A DNA stretch of 64,000 bases from Azolla caroliniana (taxonomy: Eukaryota; Polypodiophyta): assembly GCA_043228905.1 (NCBI GenBank), contig JBHGNT010000015.1:9796001-9860000 (forward strand). Reading direction: 5' to 3'. A program made the position numbers and the translations under genes. The notes beneath the pieces are model-generated. The model worked only from the letters and a program-made list of their open reading frames with translations, was not told the origin of the DNA and did no database searches. Below, piece by piece: positions 32,401-39,559 of this stretch (position 1 is the stretch's first letter; each line of letters opens with the position of its first letter).

Positions 32401-32836
32401 TATGAATACACATACGTAGGTAGATAGATATTTATATACAGATATATATACATTCACTATATCTATATCCATATCTTCAAAACTCACTCAAATCATGCTT
32501 CTCTATGATTTCGACCGGCTTCCTGAAATATTTCAGCAAAATCTCTCCAGATGCATCGGCCAGCTCATGAGCCAGCGCCAGAAACTTATCATATGATCCT
32601 GCTGGAGGTCTATCACTGCTAGCATTGGCATCAGCAAGTACATGGCTGGATGACACGTGTGTGCTGCTTCCAACACCCCGTCGAATTCTGCTCATTCCCC
32701 AACCTACTGGTACTGGCAATGCTAACCTCCAACTATAAGGTCCGCGGGACGTCAAAGAAATAGAGGCAGGAGGAGGAGCCTGTTGTGTCTTCGTTTCCAC
32801 CGCCGGTAACGAAAGCACTCTGTGAGTTAGCAGCAT
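8390..32836 (-). CDS. HISN7: Histidinol-phosphate phosphatase (IMPL2/HISN7), nine exons
   Basis: Nine exons (32836-32488, 31783-31705, 20335-20244, 12963-12914, 11941-11817, 10686-10620, 8914-8825, 8675-8564, 8460-8390) join in phase to a 344-residue protein, close to the length of plant IMPL2. All introns are GT-AG. The N-terminal 75 or so residues look like a plastid transit peptide. The inositol-monophosphatase fold shows GEE (146-147) and VLDPIDGT (161-168), which bind metal, and the [16 protein letters not shown] region with the late metal-binding aspartate (287). The IMPL2 type removes phosphate from histidinol phosphate in plastid histidine synthesis; it is named here rather than a plain inositol monophosphatase from the [14 protein letters not shown] and PYDLLAL signatures. 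No stop or frameshift was found although introns 2 and 3 are 11.4 and 7.3 kb of transposon-rich DNA. The assignment rests on remembered family signatures, not a search. Confidence 0.93.
8564..8675 (-). CDS. HISN7: HISN7 exon 8
   Basis: 112 nt after acceptor TTTGCAG; codes [20 protein letters not shown] and the following DWNG region. The stretch CPCNDDC after it is an unusual cysteine-rich insertion at a variable surface position. Donor GTGAAA. Confidence 0.9.
8724..8877. repeat. Tandem duplication of the exon 7 tail
   Basis: 8724-8791 and 8810-8877 are near-identical 68-bp units 86 bp apart. Each holds the last 53 nt of exon 7, its GT donor and some intron. The outer copy has no acceptor or exon start, so it is not a usable exon. 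Confidence 0.88.
8825..8914 (-). CDS. HISN7: HISN7 exon 7
   Basis: 90 nt, phase 0 at both ends; codes [20 protein letters not shown] and the [10 protein letters not shown] block. Donor GTCTTG. Its last 53 nt plus the donor are repeated 86 bp downstream in intron 7. Confidence 0.93.
8915..10177. other. HISN7 intron 6, distal part
   Basis: AT-rich intron sequence. No element or gene recognised. Confidence 0.6.
10178..10639. repeat. Tandem duplication with the exon 6 tail
   Basis: Two diverged units of about 226-236 bp (10178-10403 and 10404-10639), both starting GATATATATGCTCTCTTATT and ending in the last 20 nt of exon 6 (CCTTATCCCRAACACGTGAAA-like). Only the second unit is attached to the whole exon. 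Confidence 0.87.
10620..10686 (-). CDS. HISN7: HISN7 exon 6
   Basis: 67 nt after acceptor TTTTTGCAG; codes [19 protein letters not shown]. Donor GTAGTA. Its last 20 nt are repeated 236 bp downstream inside intron 6. Confidence 0.92.
11110..11460 (+). mobile_element. Short LINE fragment in intron 5
   Basis: An open frame (11145-11453) matches the frames at 29979-30190 (plus) and about 15270-15400 (minus) block by block: KVEKNRMIK, then the KMAHY region and FIIWHS versus FIIRPP. These are all the region before the 3' end of LINE family A. The fragment is heavily diverged. Confidence 0.7.
11817..11941 (-). CDS. HISN7: HISN7 exon 5
   Basis: 125 nt; codes [17 protein letters not shown], then a TRLNG..TRSC block, the family's substrate-side region. 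Donor GTAAGT. Confidence 0.92.
11942..12913. other. HISN7 intron 4
   Basis: No element identified. Around 12530-12620 the phrase CCTCAAGTGATGGGTTTRTT occurs twice, a small local duplication that also makes a spurious minus-strand frame. Confidence 0.6.
12914..12963 (-). CDS. HISN7: HISN7 exon 4
   Basis: 50 nt after acceptor TTATTCAG; codes [17 protein letters not shown]. Consensus donor GTAAGT. Upstream intron 3 (7,280 bp) contains the nested LINEs. Confidence 0.92.
13187..14285 (+). pseudogene. LINE B ORF2 reverse transcriptase
   Basis: Blocks in order: [57 protein letters not shown] and [10 protein letters not shown]. The last is the catalytic Y-x-D-D motif (YGDD). They are spread over at least three frames with stops. 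Endonuclease and ORF1 are absent. In a live LINE this enzyme primes cDNA synthesis at the nicked target. Confidence 0.85.
14400..15286 (-). pseudogene. LINE A ORF2 C-terminal region
   Basis: Out-of-frame remainder of ORF2. The segment 14960-14640 ([18 protein letters not shown], then [14 protein letters not shown]) is repeated in the two plus-strand copies at 17563 and 30350-30800, which shows that it is part of the family's 3' region. Confidence 0.72.
15287..16339 (-). pseudogene. LINE A ORF2 reverse transcriptase
   Basis: A 187-residue frame (16339-15776) carries [19 protein letters not shown] and [16 protein letters not shown], the RVT_1 palm with intact YADD, then the thumb ([15 protein letters not shown]). 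After a stop at 15776 the frame goes on as [17 protein letters not shown] and 15589-15287. The fingers region is missing because the endonuclease is fused directly to the palm near 16330. Confidence 0.87.
16340..16724 (-). pseudogene. LINE A ORF2 endonuclease, N-terminal fragment
   Basis: [20 protein letters not shown] and [10 protein letters not shown] are the opening of an apurinic-type (EEP) endonuclease: the N of the first strand and the metal-binding glutamate of TETH are present. Only about 120 residues remain before a deletion joins the frame to reverse transcriptase. Confidence 0.82.
16731..17545 (-). pseudogene. LINE A ORF1, C-terminal part
   Basis: A coiled-coil rich in K, E and A is followed by an RRM-like nucleic-acid-binding domain ([27 protein letters not shown]) and a C-terminal domain ending [18 protein letters not shown], the arrangement of L1-type ORF1 proteins. 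It ends just before the ORF2 start at 16724. One stop lies near 17327. The N-terminal part lies at 17996-18282 beyond an inserted LINE tail. Confidence 0.83.
17546..17995 (+). mobile_element. LINE A' 3' tail inserted in LINE A ORF1
   Basis: A 5'-truncated plus-strand LINE A copy, inverted relative to the 3' end of its host (17563-17990 is the reverse complement of about 14290-14730). It ends in a T/C-rich tail. The host sequence on both sides contains GARATAGAAA, a likely imperfect target duplication. ORF1 resumes on the other side. Confidence 0.87.
17996..18282 (-). pseudogene. LINE A ORF1, N-terminal part
   Basis: Starts with ATG at 18282-18280 ([20 protein letters not shown]) and runs acidic, then basic, then into a K/E-rich helix that is cut by the LINE A' tail. 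Together with 16731-17545 it makes one ORF1. Confidence 0.78.
18360..18590 (-). repeat. Tandem repeats in the LINE A 5' UTR
   Basis: Six or so imperfect copies of a 25-30-bp unit (GCAGAAAACGCAGAGGACAG). Repeated 5' UTR units in LINEs usually act as promoter monomers; that role here is inference. Confidence 0.8.
18646..19690 (+). pseudogene. LINE B 3' half with zinc-finger C-terminus
   Basis: Frame fragments continue LINE B ORF2. 18996-19340 contains two diverged copies of a roughly 195-bp unit (CCCCAATACAAGGAAAARTG start). The 65-residue frame 19322-19516 has [20 protein letters not shown], the CCHC-like finger (zf-RVT) that ends many plant LINE ORF2 proteins. A short 3' UTR follows. Confidence 0.75.
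19691..20243. other. Remaining intron 3 sequence
   Basis: No gene or element recognised. The phrase CATGTGACCTAGTTC is repeated near 19830-19860. Confidence 0.55.
20244..20335 (-). CDS. HISN7: HISN7 exon 3 (metal-binding motif)
   Basis: 92 nt after acceptor TTTTGCCAG; codes FGEELG and [15 protein letters not shown], the first metal-binding motif. The donor is GTTCTA, weaker than the others. Upstream intron 2 is 11,369 bp. Confidence 0.93.
20336..21852. other. Intron 2, proximal part
   Basis: No coding signature. 21700-21850 has a TATATAAGG box and an A-rich leader just before the copia D gag repeats, so it may be what is left of a 5' LTR, but no matching 3' copy was found. Confidence 0.5.
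21890..22300 (+). repeat. Triplicated gag leader of copia D
   Basis: The block CCCCTCCAATAGCTGAAYTC followed by AAGATGTCTGAGACATCCAA occurs three times (about 21963, 22085, 22218). Each copy contains the gag ATG. Only the third runs on into gag. Confidence 0.88.
22240..23085 (+). pseudogene. Copia D gag
   Basis: A copia gag (UBN2 / retrotran_gag type): [64 protein letters not shown]. It ends in a zinc knuckle [14 protein letters not shown] with correct CX2CX4HX4C spacing. A frameshift near 22315 and a stop near 22575 break it. It is cut off at the MITE. Confidence 0.86.
23088..23629 (-). mobile_element. hAT-like MITE, left end lost
   Basis: Same family as 35165-35627, in the opposite orientation. 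It shares the terminal TAACAATCGGCAAYGGTTCG, the GAGAGGGTCC block and an AT-rich centre with TCTCACATTTTAG. The terminal repeat at the 23088 side is missing and no 8-bp duplication exists, so the element was trimmed by the deletion that removed copia D protease and integrase. Confidence 0.8.
23634..24112 (+). pseudogene. Copia D reverse transcriptase, C-terminal half
   Basis: RVT_2 blocks: [52 protein letters not shown] and [15 protein letters not shown] with intact YVDD. One frameshift near 23930. The N-terminal part is absent. Confidence 0.88.
24180..24961 (+). pseudogene. Copia D RNase H and C-terminus
   Basis: A 252-residue open frame with the copia RNase H pattern: [66 protein letters not shown] and ANILTKGL. 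The catalytic D-E-D set is present. It is the best preserved domain of the element and ends just before the polypurine tract. Confidence 0.88.
24969..25150 (+). repeat. Probable copia D 3' LTR
   Basis: Starts TGTTATAGAGTACC right after the purine tract and could end at GATTTAACA (25150), giving TGTTA/TAACA ends and 182 bp. No 5' partner was found, so the end is tentative. Confidence 0.5.
25151..25620 (-). mobile_element. Copia 3' end on the minus strand
   Basis: Minus strand 25620-25440 reads [34 protein letters not shown], the C-terminal RNase H of copia. A purine tract (AAGTGGGAGGT, 25366-25356) and the start of an LTR (TGTAGGGGATAAAGG, from 25355 leftwards) follow. The left limit of the LTR is unclear. 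Confidence 0.78.
25621..26196 (+). mobile_element. Copia 3' end on the plus strand
   Basis: The same RNase H tail in the other orientation ([29 protein letters not shown]), a purine tract AAGTGGGAGGT (25924-25934) and an LTR starting TGTTGGGATTAAAGG at 25935, possibly ending TTCAACA at 26196. Its purine tract and LTR start match the minus-strand neighbour, so both belong to one family. Confidence 0.78.
26558..26983 (-). pseudogene. Copia E integrase N-terminus
   Basis: Contains the GAG_pre-integrase zinc motif ([17 protein letters not shown], then [14 protein letters not shown]) and the first strand of the DDE core ([29 protein letters not shown]). Both aspartates of that part are present. 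The frame ends where homology stops. Confidence 0.85.
27000..27229. mobile_element. GGTTT-type MITE in copia E
   Basis: Dense GGTTTGGTTT words at the left, AAACCGAACCGAACTGCGCCCC at the right, the look of plant hAT MITEs. The left terminal repeat is not clear and no target duplication was seen. It separates gag from integrase, replacing the rest of gag and protease. Confidence 0.65.
27230..27649 (-). pseudogene. Copia E gag N-terminus
   Basis: Starts at the second ATG of a longer frame (27649), [11 protein letters not shown], then [20 protein letters not shown] and [27 protein letters not shown], the standard copia gag (UBN2) pattern. It stops at the MITE. Confidence 0.84.
28089..28105 (-). 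other. Copia E tRNA primer-binding site
   Basis: Minus strand TGGTATCAGAGCAGGTT, complementary to the 3' end of initiator methionine tRNA, two bases after the LTR end. Confidence 0.88.
28108..28395 (-). repeat. Copia E 5' LTR
   Basis: Ends in TTCTACA two bases before the primer site. The start is set at TGTGAACATTG (28395) by TG...CA rules; the partner LTR is not in the window, so that end is tentative. It contains repeated AACCTAGTTC / GTTCACAC words. Confidence 0.65.
28440..31005 (+). mobile_element. LINE family A copy in intron 2 (5'-truncated)
   Basis: Frames run through the linker before the polymerase ([17 protein letters not shown]), the fingers ([20 protein letters not shown]), a deletion near 29210, the palm ([14 protein letters not shown]) and the thumb, then the 3' region and the family's end (CTTATAGGCCATTTTGGCCT, about 30958-31005). 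The YADD site reads YVVD, so the catalytic aspartate pair is destroyed. Confidence 0.85.
31006..31704. other. Intron 2, distal part
   Basis: No gene or element recognised between the LINE 3' end and exon 2. Confidence 0.55.
31705..31783 (-). CDS. HISN7: HISN7 exon 2
   Basis: 79 nt after a TAG acceptor; codes [14 protein letters not shown] and the RFPSHA stretch, a conserved block of the family. Donor GTACAA. Confidence 0.92.
31784..32487. other. HISN7 intron 1
   Basis: AT-rich intron with ATATATAC simple sequence near 31885-31910 and 32420-32470. Nothing else seen. Confidence 0.65.
32488..32836 (-). CDS. HISN7: HISN7 exon 1 (start, transit peptide)
   Basis: 349 nt, ATG at 32836-32834, codes residues 1-116 plus one base. 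A serine-, proline- and arginine-rich leader is followed by the first helix of the phosphatase ([20 protein letters not shown]). It ends at ..GATTTGA before donor GTGAGT. Confidence 0.92.
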
Positions 32837-32884
32837 CTCGCCGAAAAAACAAACAAATGAAGGGGACGGACGAACGGGGGATTT

Positions 32885-32920
32885 GAAGAAGAAGAAGAAG
32901 AAGAAGAAGAAGAAGAAGAC
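32885..32920. repeat. (GAA)n microsatellite in the HISN7 5' UTR region
   Basis: About twelve GAA units, read as CTT in the sense of the gene, 50 bases upstream of the start codon. CT-rich 5' leaders are common in plant housekeeping genes. Confidence 0.85.
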
Positions 32921-34219
32921 GTTGTTTATCGAGCAGCCGTGTTAGAGAGAGTCCGGAGGAGTTGGAGGGAGGGATGGACATTGGATGGATGGATGGATCC
33001 TTTGGAACGTGATATGTATGTACCACAGTATACACATGTGTATTGAGATGCCTTGCCTGCCCTTCCTGTTCATTAGATATGGCTTCGGGGATTGGAACTT
33101 CGCCATTTTCTTTTCATCTCTACAAACTTGGGAGTCAATTGCTCCATCTCCAATTGCTTGTTTTATCACCAAGGTGAACATCTAGAGGTGTTGATCATTT
33201 TCTAGATCATGAAAGAAGGCACTTGTCAAATATCATTTTGAACTTTCAGAATGGTTAGTTATCATTGTATCGAATATATACATTTTATCTTTTACCACTT
33301 GTGTTTCTTTGCAAATTAGTGATTCAAGCTTGAGACCACCCGTGGTTTTGTTATTCTGCTTTTATTTTGCATTTGGATTCCTAGAGTTCTTGTCTTTTGC
33401 AAAAGTTACAAGGGTTCCTTCTTTGTTGGAATTTGCTATGGGTATGCTCATGGGATGTCTTATTGTGGGTATGATTGATTGTTGCTTTGATGTTTGTTAG
33501 GTTTGTATCTGTTATAATGATGAGGTTTATTGATTCGGGTTGCCATAGCCATCTGGTGTGATTTGTGTTGAGGGTCTTGTGTGTATAGTTTTTATTAGTT
33601 TGATCTTGATGTATTTTGTTGATGAGAACAAGAATGTCTCATGTGGTTGAAGCTCTAACAGTAGTTATAAATTCATGATTATCTCACTCTTTGCCTCCCG
33701 ATCTTGCCACTCTCATGATCAATTAAATAATGTTATGTCCCTTAGCTGAAGACAATAAAATTATATTCGCATTCCTACTTACCATTGTAGATACTTGTGA
33801 GTTTCTCTATGCAAACTAATCTTGATACACTTGAATATATAATAGGGTGTGAAGTATGATATGTCGGTGGATATAGAGTTCCTTGCAAAGTTCAATTTTG
33901 TAGGATTTGGGTTTTTTGTGTCACGACCAACTCAATGTTGGAGATTAAAATGTAATAGTTTATATCAGTTGATGTATTTGTTTATATTCTTTAGCATGCC
34001 CTATGGTTAGACCAATGTTATAAGAGTGGTTACAAGGTGATTTGTATGCATATACAAGGTTTACAAATGGCATGTTTTACATAGAGAGGTGCAACCCACA
34101 TTCATGGCCTATGTCAGAAAATGTGAATATTAAGATTTGAACTTGTAAGCTTTAAACAAGGGTCTTACACTCTAACTATCGCACCCACTTATTTCAATTG
34201 ACAAATATGTTTTCATATT
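32921..34219. other. Upstream flank of HISN7
   Basis: No gene or element recognised. The promoter of the minus-strand gene should lie at the left end of this stretch, but no clear TATA box was picked out. Confidence 0.55.
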
Positions 34220-34847
34220 GTTATTATTTAGAGTTATAGGGCACTGGACACAATGGATGATTGCCAAATGGCATGCATGCATGTATGCCAAGTGGCCCAC
34301 AACATGTATGTCATGTGGTGATCATGCATGATCCTAGCTAGGTATGCAATATAAGTGGAAGATTTGCTTAGCGTTGAACTAGAATGGTTCAACACTAATC
34401 TTCAACACTTTTGTCATCTTGGTCTCCGGTAATACAAATTCTTGTATTCTTGTTTTATTATTATCTTCTTTTTATCGAAATCGACATCTTCTTCAAAGCT
34501 TTGTTCATGATAGTTTGGACCAGAACACACTTAAACCTCAACCTCTCAAAGCTTGTTGAAGGAACCTAAATTTAGTTTTCTAGCGATGGTACAAGGTCTC
34601 AATTTTGAGGATTCTTAAGACAGATGTGCCTTGTAATTCATATGCATCTCAACTGATATCTGAATGACCAACTTGAGTTGGGTTAGTTGGAACATTATCG
34701 ACATGAACCGCACTAGCATGGTTTGCACCATTGCTAGAGAAGAAGTCCTCGATACTAGATAACTTTGATACCTTTATCAATGAATTCCAAACTAGCTTTG
34801 GTAATACAGATAGTGTAAGAACAACGATAAACAAGATATGAAGATCG
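34220..34847 (+). mobile_element. Gypsy-2, 5' part (leader and gag N-terminus)
   Basis: 34560-34847 reads as gag of the Gypsy-1 type across stops (DTFINEFQTSFGNTDSVRT when frames are followed). The stretch before it (34220-34550) with GCATGCATGCATG and AACACTTTTGTCATCTTGG looks like LTR and leader, but its limits were not found. The gag is cut at 34847 by a copia LTR. Confidence 0.68.
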
Positions 34848-35790
34848 TGTTAGGAAAATGTCCCTCTTATGGGGGTAGCCGACTGGTCAGGCCGAGAACC
34901 GATAGTCGAAGACAAGGAGAGTTGACATGGAGAGTTAGCTTGGAGAGTTGACAGTACAAGTGATCCAAGTAGAAGACACGACCGATTAGCCGGGCCGACC
35001 AAATGGGCGAAGATAAGGCCGATTAGTCGGGCCGATTAGACAGTCGACATGTGAGCCGACTAGTTGAATTGACTAGTCAACTAGTCGGTTGATTAACTGT
35101 TATTAGTACAATAATAGGAATGATAGTAGTAGAGGCTAGATTTGTAAATAGCCCATATTGTGTATAACAATCGGCAACGGTTCGGTTCTGTTTGAGAGGG
35201 TCCAAACTGAACTGTTTAATTTTTTTGAAACCTGAACCAAACCGTGAAACCGTTAAACCATTAAACCATAAAAACCGTGGTTTCGTGGTTCGGTTTTGGT
35301 TTTCAACATAGGTCAAATTTATAATATTTTAAAATTTATAATATTTCATTTTTTAGAATTTTTAAGATGTTCCTAAAATGTGAGAATAAGGTGTAAAAAG
35401 GAAAAGATTGTTTCAAAACAAATTTAAAATTTTTTTAGAATTTTAAAAAAAAAATTAAAAAATTTAAAAATTTAAACCGTTAAACCGTTAAAACCGTGGT
35501 TTTTGACTATTGAAACCAAACCATTTTTTTAAACCTGAACCTGAACCGAACCGTTGAAACCGTTAAGCTGTTAAATTGCAGTTTTTGCGGTTCGGTTCGG
35601 TTCAAACCGAACCGTTGCCAATTGTTAATTGTGTATAAGGATAAATACACTTAGGGCAAACATAGAAAGATATGAGAGAGAACTAAATGAATAGAGTTTC
35701 TATAGTGTAGAACAAAGAGAGAGAGAGGGGGGGGGGGGGGCGGTGTAAAAGCATGCGAGTGGAAACACTATGATAGCTAATTAGTTGGTA
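34848..35790 (+). repeat. Copia LTR, second copy, truncated
   Basis: Begins TGTTAGGAAAATGTCCCTC, matching the solo LTR at 3444. It keeps the AATAATAG..GTAGAGGCTAGATTTGTAA and GGGCAAACATAG blocks and is split by a MITE at 35165-35627. A poly-G run lies at about 35726-35740. Its expected end (TCTCAACA) is missing where Element 1 begins. Confidence 0.78.
35165..35627 (+). mobile_element. hAT-like MITE with exact 8-bp target duplication
   Basis: 463 bp with inverted ends TAACAATCGGCAACGG / CCGTTGCCAATTGTTA (one mismatch). It is flanked on both sides by ATTGTGTA (35157-35164 and 35628-35635). An 8-bp duplication and this end sequence fit the hAT superfamily. It has no coding capacity. Removing it restores the host LTR. 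Confidence 0.93.
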
Positions 35791-35797
35791 AAATGGC

Positions 35798-35814
35798 CAT
35801 AGCTATTTAGCTAT
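35798..35814 (+). repeat. Element 1 left terminal inverted repeat
   Basis: CATAGCTATTTAGCTAT, exact inverted match to 44391-44407. The neighbouring bases TGGC (left) and TTGG (right, inverted) are similar but not identical. Confidence 0.7.
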
Positions 35815-36712
35815 TTGTTTAGCTAGTTTTTTATGGGCAAATCATAAGGATCATTTAGTAACGAAATTTTATGCTTTATTAGTTAAATACATGTCTTTTT
35901 ATTTATGAGAATACTCGACTAACGTAGTGGAACTTGGGGAACAATGCCCTCATCTAAACTTGACTTGAATGTCACCAAATTCCTGTTAATCCGGAGTTTG
36001 AGTTCAAAATCCAAATAGATGGAGTAATCTGAGCATGAACGTAGACGAAACTCCCGCAGCAACACAAAAACTCTAATATTGACATTGCACCTTCTGAGCT
36101 ACAAGACAAATTCGATCCTCGTCCAGGTATGTATCAGTTAGTTACACATTAAAAAATCTTTTTTTTTTCCTTTCTGATAACTGTAACTTTTTTGCATGTT
36201 CATCTTTTATAAAAAACGATTATGACAAAGTCGTTGGAGTCCCAAACAAGGATGTCTCAAAGATCTGGGTGTAGCAACCAGTGTGTTTCTGATTGACAAA
36301 TTTTTTGATTAGGGTTGATTTCATACATATTTCAGATTAGGGTTTTTTATTTCCTTAAGCGCTTGATTTCTTATTAGGGTTTTTTATTAGGATTTCTGAT
36401 TAGTGTTTCTGATTTCCTTAAGCAGTTGATTTTTTAGTAGGGTTTTTGATTAAGGTTTCTAAATAGGGTTTCTAATTTTTGAAGCGGTTGATTTCTGATT
36501 ACTGTTGAAAATTTCAGATTTAGTGTTGAAATTTTGCACCAATTCACATTTCTGATTTCAATGGTTGTGTGTCTGCAAACTTCCTCCAAACTTGATTTTG
36601 GATTTGGGTGAATGTGGCTAATTTTTTATTTTTGATTCTTCCCCACCAATTATGGTTCTAAATACACATGTCCTAGTAGAGGAGAGGTAACATGTATTGA
36701 TTTTTTATTTCA

Positions 36713-38010
36713 GGTGGCTCGTTCCTCCATATCCTAGAGTGCTGAACTTTGCAAAGTTTTGCGAGACAAAAGAGGACTTTAACAACATATATGGTATGTC
36801 GCTAGAGGGTGTTGACCCTGCTGTTCTAACAGATAAATTGATTAGTGATGTAGACTGGTTGTTAGTCTATAAAGTGCCCAGACTGAAAGGCAAGGTGAAG
36901 CTCAAGCATGTATGACCAGAGCTGTATGACGATTGCATGAGGCTCACCAGAAAGTACATCAAGAGATCCCGTTCAACAACGAGTTGTTTGTTGCATTCGC
37001 GAGAACTTTTGCATATGAGTATTGCAAAACATTGAATGAAGCAACGAACCCTGAAATGTACAGGGTAGCTTGGGCTATTTATGGTGAGGCATTGGTAGAA
37101 TGATGCCGGAAGATGGGGAGCTTGCAACAAAAAATGGCAAGATTCTGGAGCATGTCAGTTGATGATGCAACTACTGACTCCCAACAAACCCGCAAGTATA
37201 CACCACACCGAAACACAATGAAAGCCAATGTCGATGATATAGGTGAGACATTGATTAGCTATATGTTGAAAAATGTCCATGAAGCCTGTGAGACATTGGA
37301 GGCATCAAATACTAACTTAGAGAAAGCAACATTGGCTGTTGTAATGGAGAGCAAAGTCACTTTGATAGTGACAACAATCAGAAATAAGATTCAGGTAGCT
37401 ATTGTTTTGCTAGTATGTAACATGTTATAAATAACATGTACATGAAAATGTGTTTAGTGAGGCATTATCTGGAACAGGTTGCTCAACATGACCTCAAAAT
37501 TGAGGGGCCACTGGATCCCCAATGGAAAATACAACTACAGACAGAGATCCAAGTTCTTTCAATGAACCTGGACCTTCTAGGTGTAAATACTGTCGCTGAT
37601 TATAATTTGGAGAACCTCCAAGTAAGTTAATGATTCTTGTTTCTTGTTGTTCTATCTTCCTCATTAAGGAATGATAAATCGGTAATTTCTCAACTATGTT
37701 CTAGGAATAATACTCCCATCAAGAACAAGTAATTAGCTGCCTTAAGAAGCAACTACATTTTGTGGAGGGGATGTTAAAGAGCAAACAAGATTTGGACCAA
37801 ACAACGGAGAACCAGGCAACGATATATTGACTATTCAAGCACGTTGCATCGCTTGCGGTTTAGGTGTAGAGGACAAAACTGCTACTCTATTGGTACACCT
37901 ACGACCATGCCAGCACACATACCATATTGTTTGTTTTCAATATGCCTATCGCATTGCTATAGTCTATTTGGGGGATTGCAATACAACTCTCCTAGATAAG
38001 TGGAGAAAAC
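36713..38010 (+). pseudogene. Element 1 plus-strand gene: coiled-coil and RING-like protein
   Basis: Exons are marked by good splice signals: acceptor TTTATTTCAG at 36712, acceptor before 37478, donor CTCCAA|GTAAGT at 37623, acceptor GTTCTAG at 37704 and donor CTGACAG|GTAAAA near 38015. Encoded parts include VDWLLVYKVPRLKGK, NNELFVAFARTFAYEYCKTL, helical repeats (QWKIQLQTEIQVLSMNLDLL) and a RING-like finger CIACG..LRPCQHTYHIVCFQ with C-x2-C, C-x-H-x2-H and C spacing. Stops at 36915 and 37103 and frame changes show decay. I do not recognise the family. Its position beside the transposase suggests an accessory transposition protein; the RING could bind DNA or act in ubiquitin transfer (inference). 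Confidence 0.6.
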
Positions 38011-38019
38011 TGACAGGTA

Positions 38020-38467
38020 AAATTGTTGCTTGTCTTTATAGTGTAGTAGCTAATTAGTTACATCTTAGCTAATTAACTAAGCCGTATAAAGTGTGGTAGC
38101 TATTTAGTTGTTATGGTTCAGTGGTGTAGTAGCTAATTAGCTACAACCTAGGTATTAGCTAATTAGCCAAGATGTAGCTAATTAGCTACTGCAAATCTAT
38201 GGTGTAGCAGCTAAGCAGTATCAAAAGTGGTAGCTAATTAGCTACAACCTAGGTATTAGCTAATTAGTCAAGATGTAGATAATTAACTACTCTAAATCTA
38301 TGGTGTAGCAGCTAATTAGCTATAGTGTAGCTAATTAGTTAAGCAGTATAAAAAATGGTAGCTAATTAGCTATTGCCACAGTTAAGAAGAATAACTAATT
38401 AGGTAAGATGTAGTTAATAGGTACTGCTAACCTATAGTCTAGCAACTAATTAGCTAAGATGTAGTCC
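38020..38467. repeat. Palindrome array 1 (TAGCTAATTAGCTA)
   Basis: Repeated near-copies of the 14-bp perfect palindrome TAGCTAATTAGCTA with GTAGCTATTTAGTT variants, irregularly spaced. It starts just after a donor site (about 38015) and stops at the next acceptor GATGTAG (38461-38467), so it fills an intron of the plus-strand gene. Confidence 0.85.
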
Positions 38468-38871
38468 AGTGCCGATGACGCCGCAACCGATGAGGAGATA
38501 ACTAGGAACGTGGATGAAGTAAGAGTCTTGCTATCACATTTGCTTCAGATTAGCTCCACCCTATTCTTTTGGAAGATTTTATTGAATTAGGCAATGTTGT
38601 GAAAAGCCATGAAATATTGGAAACAACATGTAAATATGAGGTTCATAACAATAATGTTTTTGAACACTTGATGCAACATTTCTTTGAATCCCAAAACCTT
38701 GATTCAACCCCATCGAGCCCAACTGCTGATAATGTCCCACCAAATCCCACTGTACTTGAAAAGCTATCGCAAGACGCGGCTGACGTGCAAGCCGCCGCTG
38801 AGGCGATGGAAAGGTTGTCGGAGGAGGACACACTTGCGCAATGGGTGAAAGAAGCAAGGCTAAATGGTTAA
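38468..38871 (+). pseudogene. Element 1 plus-strand gene, downstream exons
   Basis: 38468-38518 codes an acidic stretch (SSADDAATDEEITRNVDE) that ends at a GTAAGA donor. After acceptor GCTTCAG (38548) a 100-residue frame follows with an acidic, alanine-rich C-terminus (DAADVQAAAEAMERLSEEDT) and a stop at 38871. No known domain seen. Confidence 0.5.
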
Positions 38872-39136
38872 CCGGCTAGAAAAAGGCTGAATAAGGGGTC
38901 ATGATCGGGAACAAGAGTAGTTACTCAATCAAGGGGCTCTTGAATTGGAGCTAATTAATACCAATTATTGATTAATGGGATATGACTATTAGTGATTTTC
39001 CTAGAAAATTATGAAGATGGCCTATGGTCTATTGGACAAGTAACACCTCAAATTGGTTGTTGATTGATCCACATTATGTAATGGAACTCTATTATGGATA
39101 TTAAGATAATATTATTATTTTGTTGTAGAATATTTC

Positions 39137-39553
39137 ATGTTCATTATTTTGTTTTGTGAGACTATTAGCTACTTTGTGAGTGTGAATATGTTGGTGTTTT
39201 TTGATGTTGCAGAGTCTAAAGGGTTTGAATCTATTGCTCCTAAGGCTGATGGCAGTGTGGAAAGTGTTGATGTTGCTGCGTGTTTAAAGGGCCCCATCTT
39301 GAATGTTGATGTAGCAACTAACACAAGTGATCTGGTCACGCAAGTAGATCAAGCATGTTACACAGATGATCTGATTTTGCAAGTAGATGCAATGTGTGAT
39401 ACCAATGGGTTGATATTGACTAGAGAAGTATCTACATGCACAAAGGTAATGCTAGGACCGATGACACGGTCGACTATACAAGAGCAAAATTGTGTGAAGC
39501 CAAGTCATTTCTTAAAAAGTTGTATTTTCATCATTATACTTTTTCATATGTAA
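39137..39553 (+). pseudogene. Unrecognised open frame in Element 1
   Basis: 138-residue frame; the part after acceptor-like TTGCAG (about 39210) is rich in V, D and T with a repeated pattern (QVDQACYTDDLILQVDAMC). It may be a further exon of the plus-strand gene. Function unknown. Confidence 0.4.
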
Positions 39554-39559
39554 ATTCTC

